Shown piece by piece: positions 33,814 through 41,246 of a DNA stretch of 64,000 nt. Position 1 is the first letter of the stretch. Every line of letters begins with the position of its first letter. The stretch spans positions 429,126 through 493,125 of the forward strand of contig JAJDCD010000023.1 of NCBI GenBank assembly GCA_029261035.1, written 5' to 3'. A program made the position numbers and the translations under genes. This DNA comes from Candidatus Omnitrophota bacterium. GTDB lineage: Bacteria > Omnitrophota > Omnitrophia > Omnitrophales > JACROU01. The notes under the pieces are model-generated. The model worked only from the letters and a program-made list of their open reading frames with translations. It was not told the origin of the DNA and did no database searches.

Positions 33814-33860
33814 CCGGTACCATTACTGTGTGTGCCGGGCACCTGCAGTAATGGCACCGG
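33814..33860. repeat. CCGGTACCATTACTG palindrome repeat
   Basis: A 15-bp inverted pair (33814-33828 and 33846-33860, one mismatch) around GTGTGCCGGGCACC. It is the same right-hand module as at 28933-28975 and 29768-29810, here without the left half. The remaining gap to 34065 shows nothing else I can support. Confidence 0.65.
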
Positions 33861-34065
33861 ATTATTTGCAAATTGTTTTAACCAATGTTTAATTTTCCCT
33901 TAAAGTTTTTTTTGTTCCTGTCGTTAAGTACATCCCAGTATCTTTCGTTTTTGTGACCCTCGCTTTTTTAGGGCCCTCCTGTAAGTGATCTGCTGGAATT
34001 AAAATAATAGACCATTCACACGCACGGAGTCTCTCTCAGACTTCGTCAAAGAAAGGAAACCACTT

Positions 34066-34794
34066 ATGAAAAAGACGCTTTTAGCCATTACCATTACTGT
34101 CATTTTGTGTGGAACATTTATGTGGGCCACCGTTATTGGCTCGAACACCATTCTAACCGTTAAGAACAAGGGTTATGTCAGTGTGAAAGGCTTTGCCAAG
34201 CAAAAGATTGTGTCCGACCTGGGTATTTTTAAAGTTAAGATATTGGCTAAAAATGAAGATCTTTCTCTTGCTTATGAAAAGCTGGCAAAAGACCGTGAAG
34301 CTATTGAAGAATTTCTCTCCAAGTATAACTTCAGAAAAAAAGAGATCCGAAAATCCGCTGTGGACATCATGGAGCAATTTAAAATAAATGAAAAAGGGCA
34401 TAGAACTCCTGAACTGGATCATGTGATTGTGGGGCAAGTCTTCGAGGTTCGAAGTGACAATGTTTATGAAATATCAAGAATGTGCTCTGAAGTGGGGGAA
34501 TTGATAGGCTTAGGAATAGAGGCGCGTGCCTATGATCCTGACTTTATATACAAGGACCTTGAAGCGCTTAAAATTGAGATGATTGGTAAAGCAACAGCGA
34601 ATGCTAGCAAAAGAGCTGAAACTCTGGCTAAGCATGGCAAGTTTAAATTAGGCAATATTGCGGATGTGAGGGTGGGCGTCTTCCAAATTACCCCTGAGTT
34701 TTCCACAGAAGTTTCAGGGTGGGGTATCAACGATACCACGAGCATCAATAAGGAAATTAAAAGCGTTGTTGAGGTAAAGTATTTTGTAAGATAA
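34066..34794 (+). CDS. SIMPL domain (DUF541) periplasmic protein
   Basis: 242 residues with an N-terminal membrane anchor or signal (MKKTLL... 'MWATV'). 'NKGYVSVKGFAKQKIVSDLG' is the typical opening of SIMPL domains, and 'YKDLEALKIEMIGKATANAS' followed by 'KRAETLAKHGKFKLG' is the conserved late helix. The family forms oligomeric shells in the periplasm or outer-membrane area and has been linked to oxidative stress and signalling; its function here is not readable. AAAGGAAA precedes the ATG. Confidence 0.88.
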   Translation: MKKTLLAITITVILCGTFMWATVIGSNTILTVKNKGYVSVKGFAKQKIVSDLGIFKVKILAKNEDLSLAYEKLAKDREAIEEFLSKYNFRKKEIRKSAVDIMEQFKINEKGHRTPELDHVIVGQVFEVRSDNVYEISRMCSEVGELIGLGIEARAYDPDFIYKDLEALKIEMIGKATANASKRAETLAKHGKFKLGNIADVRVGVFQITPEFSTEVSGWGINDTTSINKEIKSVVEVKYFVR

Positions 34795-34909
34795 ACAGGG
34801 TGCCGGTAAGGGGCCTGAGATTTTCAATAACCATTAATATTGGGGGTCCGTTGTTGAGTGTTGAATAGAGGTTTTGTGAATTTATATACTTAACAGCAGG
34901 CCCTAAAGA

Positions 34910-35539
34910 TCAACCCTTCTTCTTATCTTTATCCTCATCATCATCCTCATCGTGCTTACCGGTGCCGGAGACGGCGTTGTTTTCGAAGTGTTTGGTTGAG
35001 ACCCGTTCGACATAAGAGAAGTCGTCGGTTCGGATGATGACGGATTCACCTTCCTGGACAAAGTGGGGGACCAATACCGTTAGGTCATTTTCTAAAGTAA
35101 CTTCTTTGTCTGTATCTTTGACCCCTTCAGGGGAGGAAGTTACTTTAAGTTGAACTGTTTCTGGAAACTCGATTGACTTTAAAGTATCCTCTACAAATAA
35201 GCCGTCGATTATTTCGTTTTCCTTTAAAAACACTTTTTGTTCTCCAATCACTTCTTCGCTGACAGGATGCTGCTCGTAGTTTTCCTGATCAATAAAAACA
35301 TAACTGTCGCCGTCTTTGTACGAGTATTCCAATTTTAATTTTTTGGACTCGGGTTCTTCAAAAGGTTCGTCGGATTTAAAGTTGTTTTCAACAACTTCGG
35401 ATGTGTCTAAATTTTTTAACTTTAAAAAAACGTTTTGGCCGGCATGTCCAGATCCGGAAACACTTTTTTCTAGAACTGTCCAGTACTGATCTTTCCACTG
35501 AACAATCGATTTTTTTTGAACATCGGTCGCCTGAATCAT
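34910..35539 (-). CDS. elongation factor P-like protein with acidic-basic tail
   Basis: 209 residues against about 188 for EF-P. All three beta-barrel domains are recognisable: 'KKSIVQWKDQYWTVLEKSVS', 'YKDGDSYVFIDQENYEQHPV' and the final 'TDDFSYVERV'. EF-P relieves ribosomes stalled at prolines. The tip loop that normally carries the modified residue reads 'GSGHAGQNV', with no Lys or Arg. After 'YVERV' there is an added tail of about 30 residues ending in Asp/Glu/Lys repeats ('HDEDDDEDKDKKKG'). AAGGAG lies before the ATG. It may be a paralogue rather than the housekeeping factor. Confidence 0.8.
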   Translation of the reverse strand: MIQATDVQKKSIVQWKDQYWTVLEKSVSGSGHAGQNVFLKLKNLDTSEVVENNFKSDEPFEEPESKKLKLEYSYKDGDSYVFIDQENYEQHPVSEEVIGEQKVFLKENEIIDGLFVEDTLKSIEFPETVQLKVTSSPEGVKDTDKEVTLENDLTVLVPHFVQEGESVIIRTDDFSYVERVSTKHFENNAVSGTGKHDEDDDEDKDKKKG

Positions 35540-35686
35540 AGAGCTCTCCTTTATTATTAACTCCTATGATAAGTATATCGGATCAAAAGTAGTTGTGCAT
35601 AAATAGTATATTTCCATTATATACGCATAAGAGTATAATCATGTATATTCAATATTTGATAATTGACCCTGGATGGATGGAATACG

Positions 35687-36994
35687 ATGACAGATTTACT
35701 CTTTGCACGTTCTCAGATGGCTATATCATTAGGTTTTCATATTGTCTTTGCCTGTATTGGCATGACAATGCCGTTTTTTATGGCGATGTCTCATTGGAAA
35801 TGGTTAAAGACTAAAGATGAAGTGTATCTTAAGCTTACAAAAGCCTGGGCGAAGGGTGTTGCCATTCTTTTTGCGACAGGGGCTGTTTCTGGGACAATGC
35901 TTTCCTTTGAGTTGGGTCTTCTTTGGCCTAAATTTATGGAGCATGCCGGGCCTATCTTTGGGATGCCATTTTCCTTAGAAGGAACGGCATTTTTCTTGGA
36001 AGCGATTTGTCTGGGTATTTATTTATATGGCTGGAATCGTTTCCCCCCTTATGTTCATTGGTTTTGCGGTTTGCTCGTCGGACTTTCGGGAGTGGCTTCC
36101 GGTATTTTTGTAGTGGCGGCCAATGCCTGGATGAATAGTCCGACAGGATTTGATTGGGTTAATGGGCAGGCCATTAATGTGGATCCGATAAAAGCGATGT
36201 TTAATGATGCTTGGTTTACGCAGGCGTTGCATATGATTCTTGCCGCATTCGTAGCGACGGCTTTTGGTGTCGCTGGCGTACATGCCTTTTTCTTAAGAAA
36301 AAATCCGAATAGTTCATTTCATCAAAAAGCGTTGGGTATTGTGATTTGGTTTGCTGTGATCTCGGCTTTGCTGCAGCCGATAAGCGGGGATTTAAGTGCT
36401 AAAGATATTGCCAAACGACAGCCGGCAAAACTGGCAGCAGCAGAGGCTTTGTTCGAGACACAAACGAGCGCCCCTCTTTTAATCGGAGGTATTCCGGATG
36501 AGAAAAACAAAACAGTCCGTTATGGATTAGAAATTCCGGGAGCTTTAAGTTTGTTAGTGCATGGTAATTTTAAGGATGAGGTGATCGGACTGGACCAAAT
36601 CCCTGAAGACGAGCAGCCGCCGGTTGCTGTTGTTCATTATGCTTTTCAGATTATGGTGGGGATTGGTATTTTTCTATTTTTAATTGCCTGTTATTTTTTA
36701 TTTTCTCGATGGGTGCTGAAAAGACAAGAGTTTTCTTCTTTATTGCTTCGCCTTTTAGTGATAGCGGCTCCGTTGGGATTTGTTGCGGTACAGGCCGGGT
36801 GGGTTGTAACCGAAGTGGGAAGACAGCCGTGGATTATCTATGGGATTTTGAAAACGAAAGATTCGCTGACTCCGATGCCTGGACTGATTTATCCTTTTAT
36901 ACTCACAACCAGTGTTTATGTGTTTCTGGCAGTCATTGTCAGCTGGCTGATGATTCGACAATTTAAAGCTGTGGCCGGAGAATTTAAATCATGA
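35687..36994 (+). CDS. cydA: cytochrome bd ubiquinol oxidase subunit I
   Basis: 435 residues. 'LGFHIVFACIGMTMP' contains the heme b595 ligand His near residue 18. Family features include 'GMPFSLEGTAFFLEAI', 'NAWMNSPTGF', 'LQPISGD' and 'EVGRQPW'. The periplasmic Q-loop is short, as in the cyanide-insensitive (CIO-like) branch. Reduces oxygen with quinol electrons at high affinity in the inner membrane. The ATG at 35687 follows GGATGG; the longer frame to 35663 has no better site. It overlaps cydB by the ATGA arrangement. Confidence 0.95.
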   Translation: MTDLLFARSQMAISLGFHIVFACIGMTMPFFMAMSHWKWLKTKDEVYLKLTKAWAKGVAILFATGAVSGTMLSFELGLLWPKFMEHAGPIFGMPFSLEGTAFFLEAICLGIYLYGWNRFPPYVHWFCGLLVGLSGVASGIFVVAANAWMNSPTGFDWVNGQAINVDPIKAMFNDAWFTQALHMILAAFVATAFGVAGVHAFFLRKNPNSSFHQKALGIVIWFAVISALLQPISGDLSAKDIAKRQPAKLAAAEALFETQTSAPLLIGGIPDEKNKTVRYGLEIPGALSLLVHGNFKDEVIGLDQIPEDEQPPVAVVHYAFQIMVGIGIFLFLIACYFLFSRWVLKRQEFSSLLLRLLVIAAPLGFVAVQAGWVVTEVGRQPWIIYGILKTKDSLTPMPGLIYPFILTTSVYVFLAVIVSWLMIRQFKAVAGEFKS

Positions 36995-38004
36995 TTTGGA
37001 TTGTTCTTACCTTTTTAGCGTTGTCTGTTTATCTTTATTGTCTATTAGGGGGTGCTGACTTTGGTGTGGGTGTGCATGAGCTTTTTGTGAGCAAAAAGAA
37101 AAAGAGACAACATGAAGAGGTGGTGAGGGTCGCGATGGGACCTGTTTGGGAAGCGAATCATATGTGGATTATTATTACCATTGTGATTTTGTTTGTGGGT
37201 TTTCCACGGGTTTATGCAGAGGTTTCGACTTATTTGCATATTCCCATTACGTTGATGCTCGTGGGGATTATTATGCGTGGTTGTGCCTTTTCGTTTCGTC
37301 ATTATGACGCTGTGGAAGATGGTTCGCGAAAATACTATTCTCTGATTTTTTCTCTTTCCAGTATTTTAACGCCGATTACTTTTGGAATGATTGTGGGCGC
37401 TTTGATGTTGGGAAAAATAAATCCTGAAGGGTTGGATTATTATTCTGTGTATGTGGCCCCTTGGCTGAATTTATTTACTTTAGCAACGGGCTTTTTTATT
37501 CTGAGCATTTTTACTTTTATTGCCAGTATTTTTATGATCGGGGAAGAGACGATCGGGGATTTAAAGAAAAGTTATATTCGACGCGCCAAAATAGTTCATT
37601 TGATTATGATTGCTATGGGGGGACTGGTATTTTTGACGGCGCAGATGGAAGGTTTTCCCTTAGCCATTCAGTTTTTGAAAAACCCGATTGCTTTAACCTC
37701 TGTGGCTTTGGCAACCATCTCACACTTTTTGCTGTGGAAGTGGCTGGCAAGCGCAAAGGCATGGCCTCTTCGATTTGTGGCAGGCTTTCAACTTTTAATG
37801 GTGGTGACGGCCTGGATGGAATTTTCCTTTCCGAATGCAATTACTTATGCTGACGGCAGTGTTTTATCCTTTCTGGCAGAGGCCGGTCCAGATAAAACGC
37901 TGTGGATGCTGGGCCTAACTCTTATCATTGGAGCCATTATCTTTCTCCCCATTCTGGGCTATTTATTTTTTGTCTTTAAAAAAGGGACGATTAAATCTAT
38001 TTAA
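36991..38004 (+). CDS. cydB: cytochrome bd ubiquinol oxidase subunit II
   Basis: 337 residues with about eight hydrophobic helices. 'CLLGGADFGVGVHEL' and 'GPVWEANHMWIIITIVILFV' are the standard CydB marks, and the length is normal. It pairs with CydA to form the oxidase. Start and stop codons of the two genes overlap, so they are made together. No CydX-like small subunit is obvious after it; instead a 384-base gap holds interspersed repeats. Confidence 0.95.
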   Translation: MIWIVLTFLALSVYLYCLLGGADFGVGVHELFVSKKKKRQHEEVVRVAMGPVWEANHMWIIITIVILFVGFPRVYAEVSTYLHIPITLMLVGIIMRGCAFSFRHYDAVEDGSRKYYSLIFSLSSILTPITFGMIVGALMLGKINPEGLDYYSVYVAPWLNLFTLATGFFILSIFTFIASIFMIGEETIGDLKKSYIRRAKIVHLIMIAMGGLVFLTAQMEGFPLAIQFLKNPIALTSVALATISHFLLWKWLASAKAWPLRFVAGFQLLMVVTAWMEFSFPNAITYADGSVLSFLAEAGPDKTLWMLGLTLIIGAIIFLPILGYLFFVFKKGTIKSI

Positions 38005-38026
38005 TGGGTGAGAACTAGGGACAGGC

Positions 38027-38170
38027 AAACAAAAGCATTCAATCATTTCTCATATACGTTGTTGATGCATAATGTCTTTTTTGTTGAACTTCTCAGAGTT
38101 GATGGATTGTAATGTGCGAAGAAATAATAAATAACAGGTGCCGTTACTGTCAGTGCCAGTCATAGAATAT
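38027..38170. repeat. composite interspersed repeat, copy 3
   Basis: Starts ACTAGGGACAGG, continues CATTCAATCATTTCTCATAT and TACGTTGTTGATG, and ends with GGTGCCGTTACTG but without a clear second arm. The first 110 bases align with 40596-40712. Together with the TAAGGTGCC repeat it occupies most of the 384-base gap after cydB; I see no gene there. Confidence 0.6.
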
Positions 38171-38232
38171 AAGGTTAGCATTGCACTAGCAGTCCGTTTT
38201 CAACATTCAAGAACTGACCCCAAATCTCTACA

Positions 38233-38263
38233 GCTAAGGTGCCAAACAGCTTAATATTTGAGG
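38233..38263. repeat. TAAGGTGCC repeat, diverged copy
   Basis: GCTAAGGTGCCAAACAGCTTA followed by ATATTTGAGG resembles the copy at 29070-29099, with the palindrome partly decayed. Confidence 0.45.
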
Positions 38264-38388
38264 CTGTTATTGGATTGGTAGTAATACCTGAAGTGATTAT
38301 TTATGCTAAATTTGCAGTATGTCAGTAATGAACAACCAGTACCGGTATCGATTATTCTTTTTTGTAAAAATAAATAAAAGGAGGATTT

Positions 38389-38793
38389 ATGAATATGGAT
38401 ATGACGTTAGTATCTCTTGTTTTTGCGGCGGGTTGTATTGGTGGTCTCGCCAACAGCTTGGCTGTTTGGGGTATGGGCAAATCAGGTATCACGGGTGCTA
38501 TGGGTGTAAGTGTTACTCCTGATTGGTCGCCTGGATGGCTTTATCCTCGTATTGTATGGGGAGGTTTATGGGGTTTTTTGTTCTTGTTGCCTTATTTGCC
38601 GGACTCCATCTTTTTTAGGGGAATCGTATATAGTTTAGGGCCGACTTTAGTAGTGCTTTTTATCGTATTTCCTTTCCAAGCAAAGAAGGGGATTATGGGA
38701 TTAGAACTTGGTAGGATGACCCCTGTCTTTGCATTCATTGTAAATGCTGTTTGGGGAATTTGTACCGCTTGGTGGATGACACTCATTACCTAG
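38389..38793 (+). CDS. conserved-looking integral membrane protein
   Basis: 134 residues with four hydrophobic helices (about 5-30, 50-68, 76-95, 108-130) and conserved-looking Gly/Trp-rich loops ('TPDWSPGWLYPRIVWGGLWG'). AAAGGAGG lies before the ATG. The pattern is known to me from stand-alone hypothetical membrane proteins, but no function can be given. Confidence 0.6.
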   Translation: MNMDMTLVSLVFAAGCIGGLANSLAVWGMGKSGITGAMGVSVTPDWSPGWLYPRIVWGGLWGFLFLLPYLPDSIFFRGIVYSLGPTLVVLFIVFPFQAKKGIMGLELGRMTPVFAFIVNAVWGICTAWWMTLIT

Positions 38794-38857
38794 AAAAAAA
38801 TGGAAGTGATGCTGAAAAAACATAGGTCACTAAATGCTCAAGCTGTCTGTTTTTTTA

Positions 38858-40441
38858 TTACGTAAAATTGGCTTCGGTGATGGGTTGGTCGTTATCTCTG
38901 TCTACATAGATTGTTGCGGGTATGGGGCCTGGGATTGGGGGTTGTCCTAAGTTGGTAAATGAGGTAACCGAAGCTGCTTGTTTTCCCGTTAAGGTATCGA
39001 CTAGATTTTTTGTGCCAGTAGCAATGAGTATTGGATTAGCGCCTGTAGCAATTTGAGCATTTAAATTAAGGTTGTTTGCTCTGTGTGATGCAATATTATC
39101 AGCATTAGCGCCACTAAAAGGTGTTTGAGTTTTAAACTTAAGTTCTTGATTGGCACCACCGCTGATATTGTAGTTTACCGTTCCTTGAACGGTGACTTCC
39201 CCTGTAAGTACGCTTGTAATCGTTCCCGCACTTCCGCTGGTGAACAAAATGTTTAAGAGATTAAAGATTCCTCCAGTGGCTTGAGGTGTTGGAGCAGCGG
39301 TAGTGGTTCCTGTAAGAACGGCATTCCCAGCCCCTCCGTCAATGGCGGGGTCTAGAGTTGCTGCCATATAAGCCCCTGTAAACATCGAAGCTCCAAATGA
39401 GGCTGGAATTAAAATTAGACGGCCTGGCACATTCATTTCTTGGTCAATGGTTAAGTCAAAATTGTTATTGTTGCCCCAGATGCTATTAGGAACTACTGAA
39501 ATTTCTTTGAAGCTTTTTGTCTCTATTGTTACCGTAACAATAGAACCTTTCGTTTCTATTAGTTTGATGATGTCTTGAGGATAATTGTCGATAGATAAGA
39601 TTTCATCAACCACGCTATCCACCTCAGGAAGTTGAGGGTCGCCATCCTCTACGCCTCCAAAGGTAGAGTATTTTCCAAAAGGTTTAATATCCTCATAAGT
39701 AATAATCTCATTGCTAAGAAAAGGATCTTCATGAATGTTTGTGAAGGTAGTTCTTTCCGAACCAGAAAGTTGGATACCGCCACCCTCTCCCCCTTCCAAA
39801 GTAGTAGTTTCCCCGCCATAAAGATTTAAACCTTCACCTGAAAATCTTTCTGTAGGTGTAGTAAGAAGATATAAAGATGGGGGGGTGTTGCGGTTTAACT
39901 CATCAGGTCTCGAGCTAGGGTTATTATCATCGAGTGATATAAATTCGGGTTTTGCTGGTGTGTAAGCGGTTGTGGTAGAAGATGTGTTTTCGTCTTGATT
40001 GGTTCCTCCGGTAGAAGGTTCATCAAAAACTCTACCAAGCACTATACCACTATCAAGCGTTTCATCAACAACACTATCAATCTCATAGTCTTTGGGATTA
40101 TATGTTTCTCCTAATGTGACTACAGGGTTTTTTTGTGTGTAAGTCAATGGGTTAAAAGGCTTAGTTTCGTCTTGAGGTGTCTTCCCAATGTCTTTGCTGC
40201 TGTGTGTGTTTTCATAACTGAAGAAATCACTTCCTTCTCCGGTTAATACAGCACCAACTAATTTACCTGATTCTTTTCCAAATCCAGAGGGATATGTGTT
40301 AATTTTTGGGGGTGCTACTGTAGAGGTGCTGGTTTGAGAGATTTGATTTTTGTTTTTATTAGAGTTTTCCTGAGCAAAGCTATGGCTTTCGAGGTAAAGA
40401 GTTAAACCTAGTATGAGGGTAAAAACAAAAAATATACGCAT
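38858..40441 (-). CDS. large secreted low-complexity protein
   Basis: About 527 residues from the ATG at 40441; a TTG 12 bases earlier is less likely. It has a signal peptide (MRIFFVF... 'SFAQE') followed by a long Ser/Thr/Asn/Gly-rich region with little hydrophobic core. 'EIDSVVDETL' and 'EVDSVVDEIL' are two copies of one short motif about 160 residues apart. The C-terminal third is rich in Ala, Thr and Gly with alternating patterns, suggesting beta-structure. Surface or extracellular matrix protein is an inference; there is no recognised domain. Confidence 0.6.
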   Translation of the reverse strand: MRIFFVFTLILGLTLYLESHSFAQENSNKNKNQISQTSTSTVAPPKINTYPSGFGKESGKLVGAVLTGEGSDFFSYENTHSSKDIGKTPQDETKPFNPLTYTQKNPVVTLGETYNPKDYEIDSVVDETLDSGIVLGRVFDEPSTGGTNQDENTSSTTTAYTPAKPEFISLDDNNPSSRPDELNRNTPPSLYLLTTPTERFSGEGLNLYGGETTTLEGGEGGGIQLSGSERTTFTNIHEDPFLSNEIITYEDIKPFGKYSTFGGVEDGDPQLPEVDSVVDEILSIDNYPQDIIKLIETKGSIVTVTIETKSFKEISVVPNSIWGNNNNFDLTIDQEMNVPGRLILIPASFGASMFTGAYMAATLDPAIDGGAGNAVLTGTTTAAPTPQATGGIFNLLNILFTSGSAGTITSVLTGEVTVQGTVNYNISGGANQELKFKTQTPFSGANADNIASHRANNLNLNAQIATGANPILIATGTKNLVDTLTGKQAASVTSFTNLGQPPIPGPIPATIYVDRDNDQPITEANFT

Positions 40442-40589
40442 TTTTTCTCTCAATCTCTATAAAGGTTAATACAAAATAAGTGTAACTCGTCAGTGGGTAA
40501 GAAGCAAACGGGGTGGCCTAGAGGTAGATCCCATTGAAAGGCGTCTTTATAAATACAAGCTGCAGTTACTGTGAGTGCCAGGCAAAGAA

Positions 40590-40712
40590 CTAGGGACAGG
40601 TCGCACAAAACCATTCAATTATTCCTCACGTACGTTGTTGATGTATAATACTGTAATATCTTTTTTGTTGAATCTCTTAGAGTTGCTGGGTTGTATTGTG
40701 CAAAGAAAAAAT
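40590..40712. repeat. composite interspersed repeat, copy 4 (left part)
   Basis: ACTAGGGACAGG, CATTCAATTATTCCTC, ACGTACGTTGTTGATG, CTTTTTTGTTGAA and AGAGTTG match the copy at 38027-38140 in order, with one insertion of about 8 bases. A decayed GCAGTTACTGTGAGTGCCAGGC module lies just before it (40562-40583). The bacterioferritin-like gene starts 38 bases after. Confidence 0.6.
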
Positions 40713-40749
40713 GTGCCAAAAGTAAAATTATAAAATAAGGAGATTAGCT

Positions 40750-41205
40750 GTGAATGATAATGAGAAAAAGCAAGCGATTGAGATTTTGAATGAAATTATG
40801 GAGTATGAACTTGCGGGTGTGGTTCGATACACGCATTATTCTTTAATGGTTTATGGGTATAATCGTATTCCGATTGTTTCTTGGCTAAAGGGCAATGCTG
40901 CTGAAGGCCTTAACCATGCTTATAAGGCCGGAGAACTAGCCACTATGCTTGGCGGTCATCCATCACTTAAGATTGGTAAGTTGCTAGAAACAGAAAAGCA
41001 TGACATTGGGGATATTCTTCGAGAGAGCTTGGATCATGAAAGAATGACGGTTAAGAGTTATTATAAACTTCTAGACCTTGCTGAGGGCAAATCGGTGGCG
41101 CTCGAAGAATATGCCCGCGAAATGATTTATCTCGAAGAGCTTCATCAGGACGAAGTTAACAAAATGCTTAGAAACCCCGGCGACCTTTCTCCTTTTGAGG
41201 GTTAA
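40750..41205 (+). CDS. bacterioferritin-like diiron protein
   Basis: 151 residues of four-helix-bundle type. Likely iron ligands are Glu in 'MEYELAGVVRYTHYS', Glu and His in 'EGLNHAYKAGE', Glu in 'LDHERMTVKSYY' and Glu/His in 'LEELHQDEV'. Proteins of this kind oxidise and store iron and protect against peroxide. Start GTG with AGGAG seven bases upstream. It lies 41 bases before the multicopper oxidase gene, so both may answer to metal or redox stress. Confidence 0.85.
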   Translation: MNDNEKKQAIEILNEIMEYELAGVVRYTHYSLMVYGYNRIPIVSWLKGNAAEGLNHAYKAGELATMLGGHPSLKIGKLLETEKHDIGDILRESLDHERMTVKSYYKLLDLAEGKSVALEEYAREMIYLEELHQDEVNKMLRNPGDLSPFEG

Positions 41206-41246
41206 TCCATAACAGTCTCTGTTTCCTTACCGGAAGGTTGGAGAAA

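Noticed and set aside
40690-40720. Promoter for the bacterioferritin-like gene within the repeat (TATAAT near 40647)
   Set aside because: A TATAAT is present but no -35 at suitable spacing, and the same region is part of a dispersed repeat.
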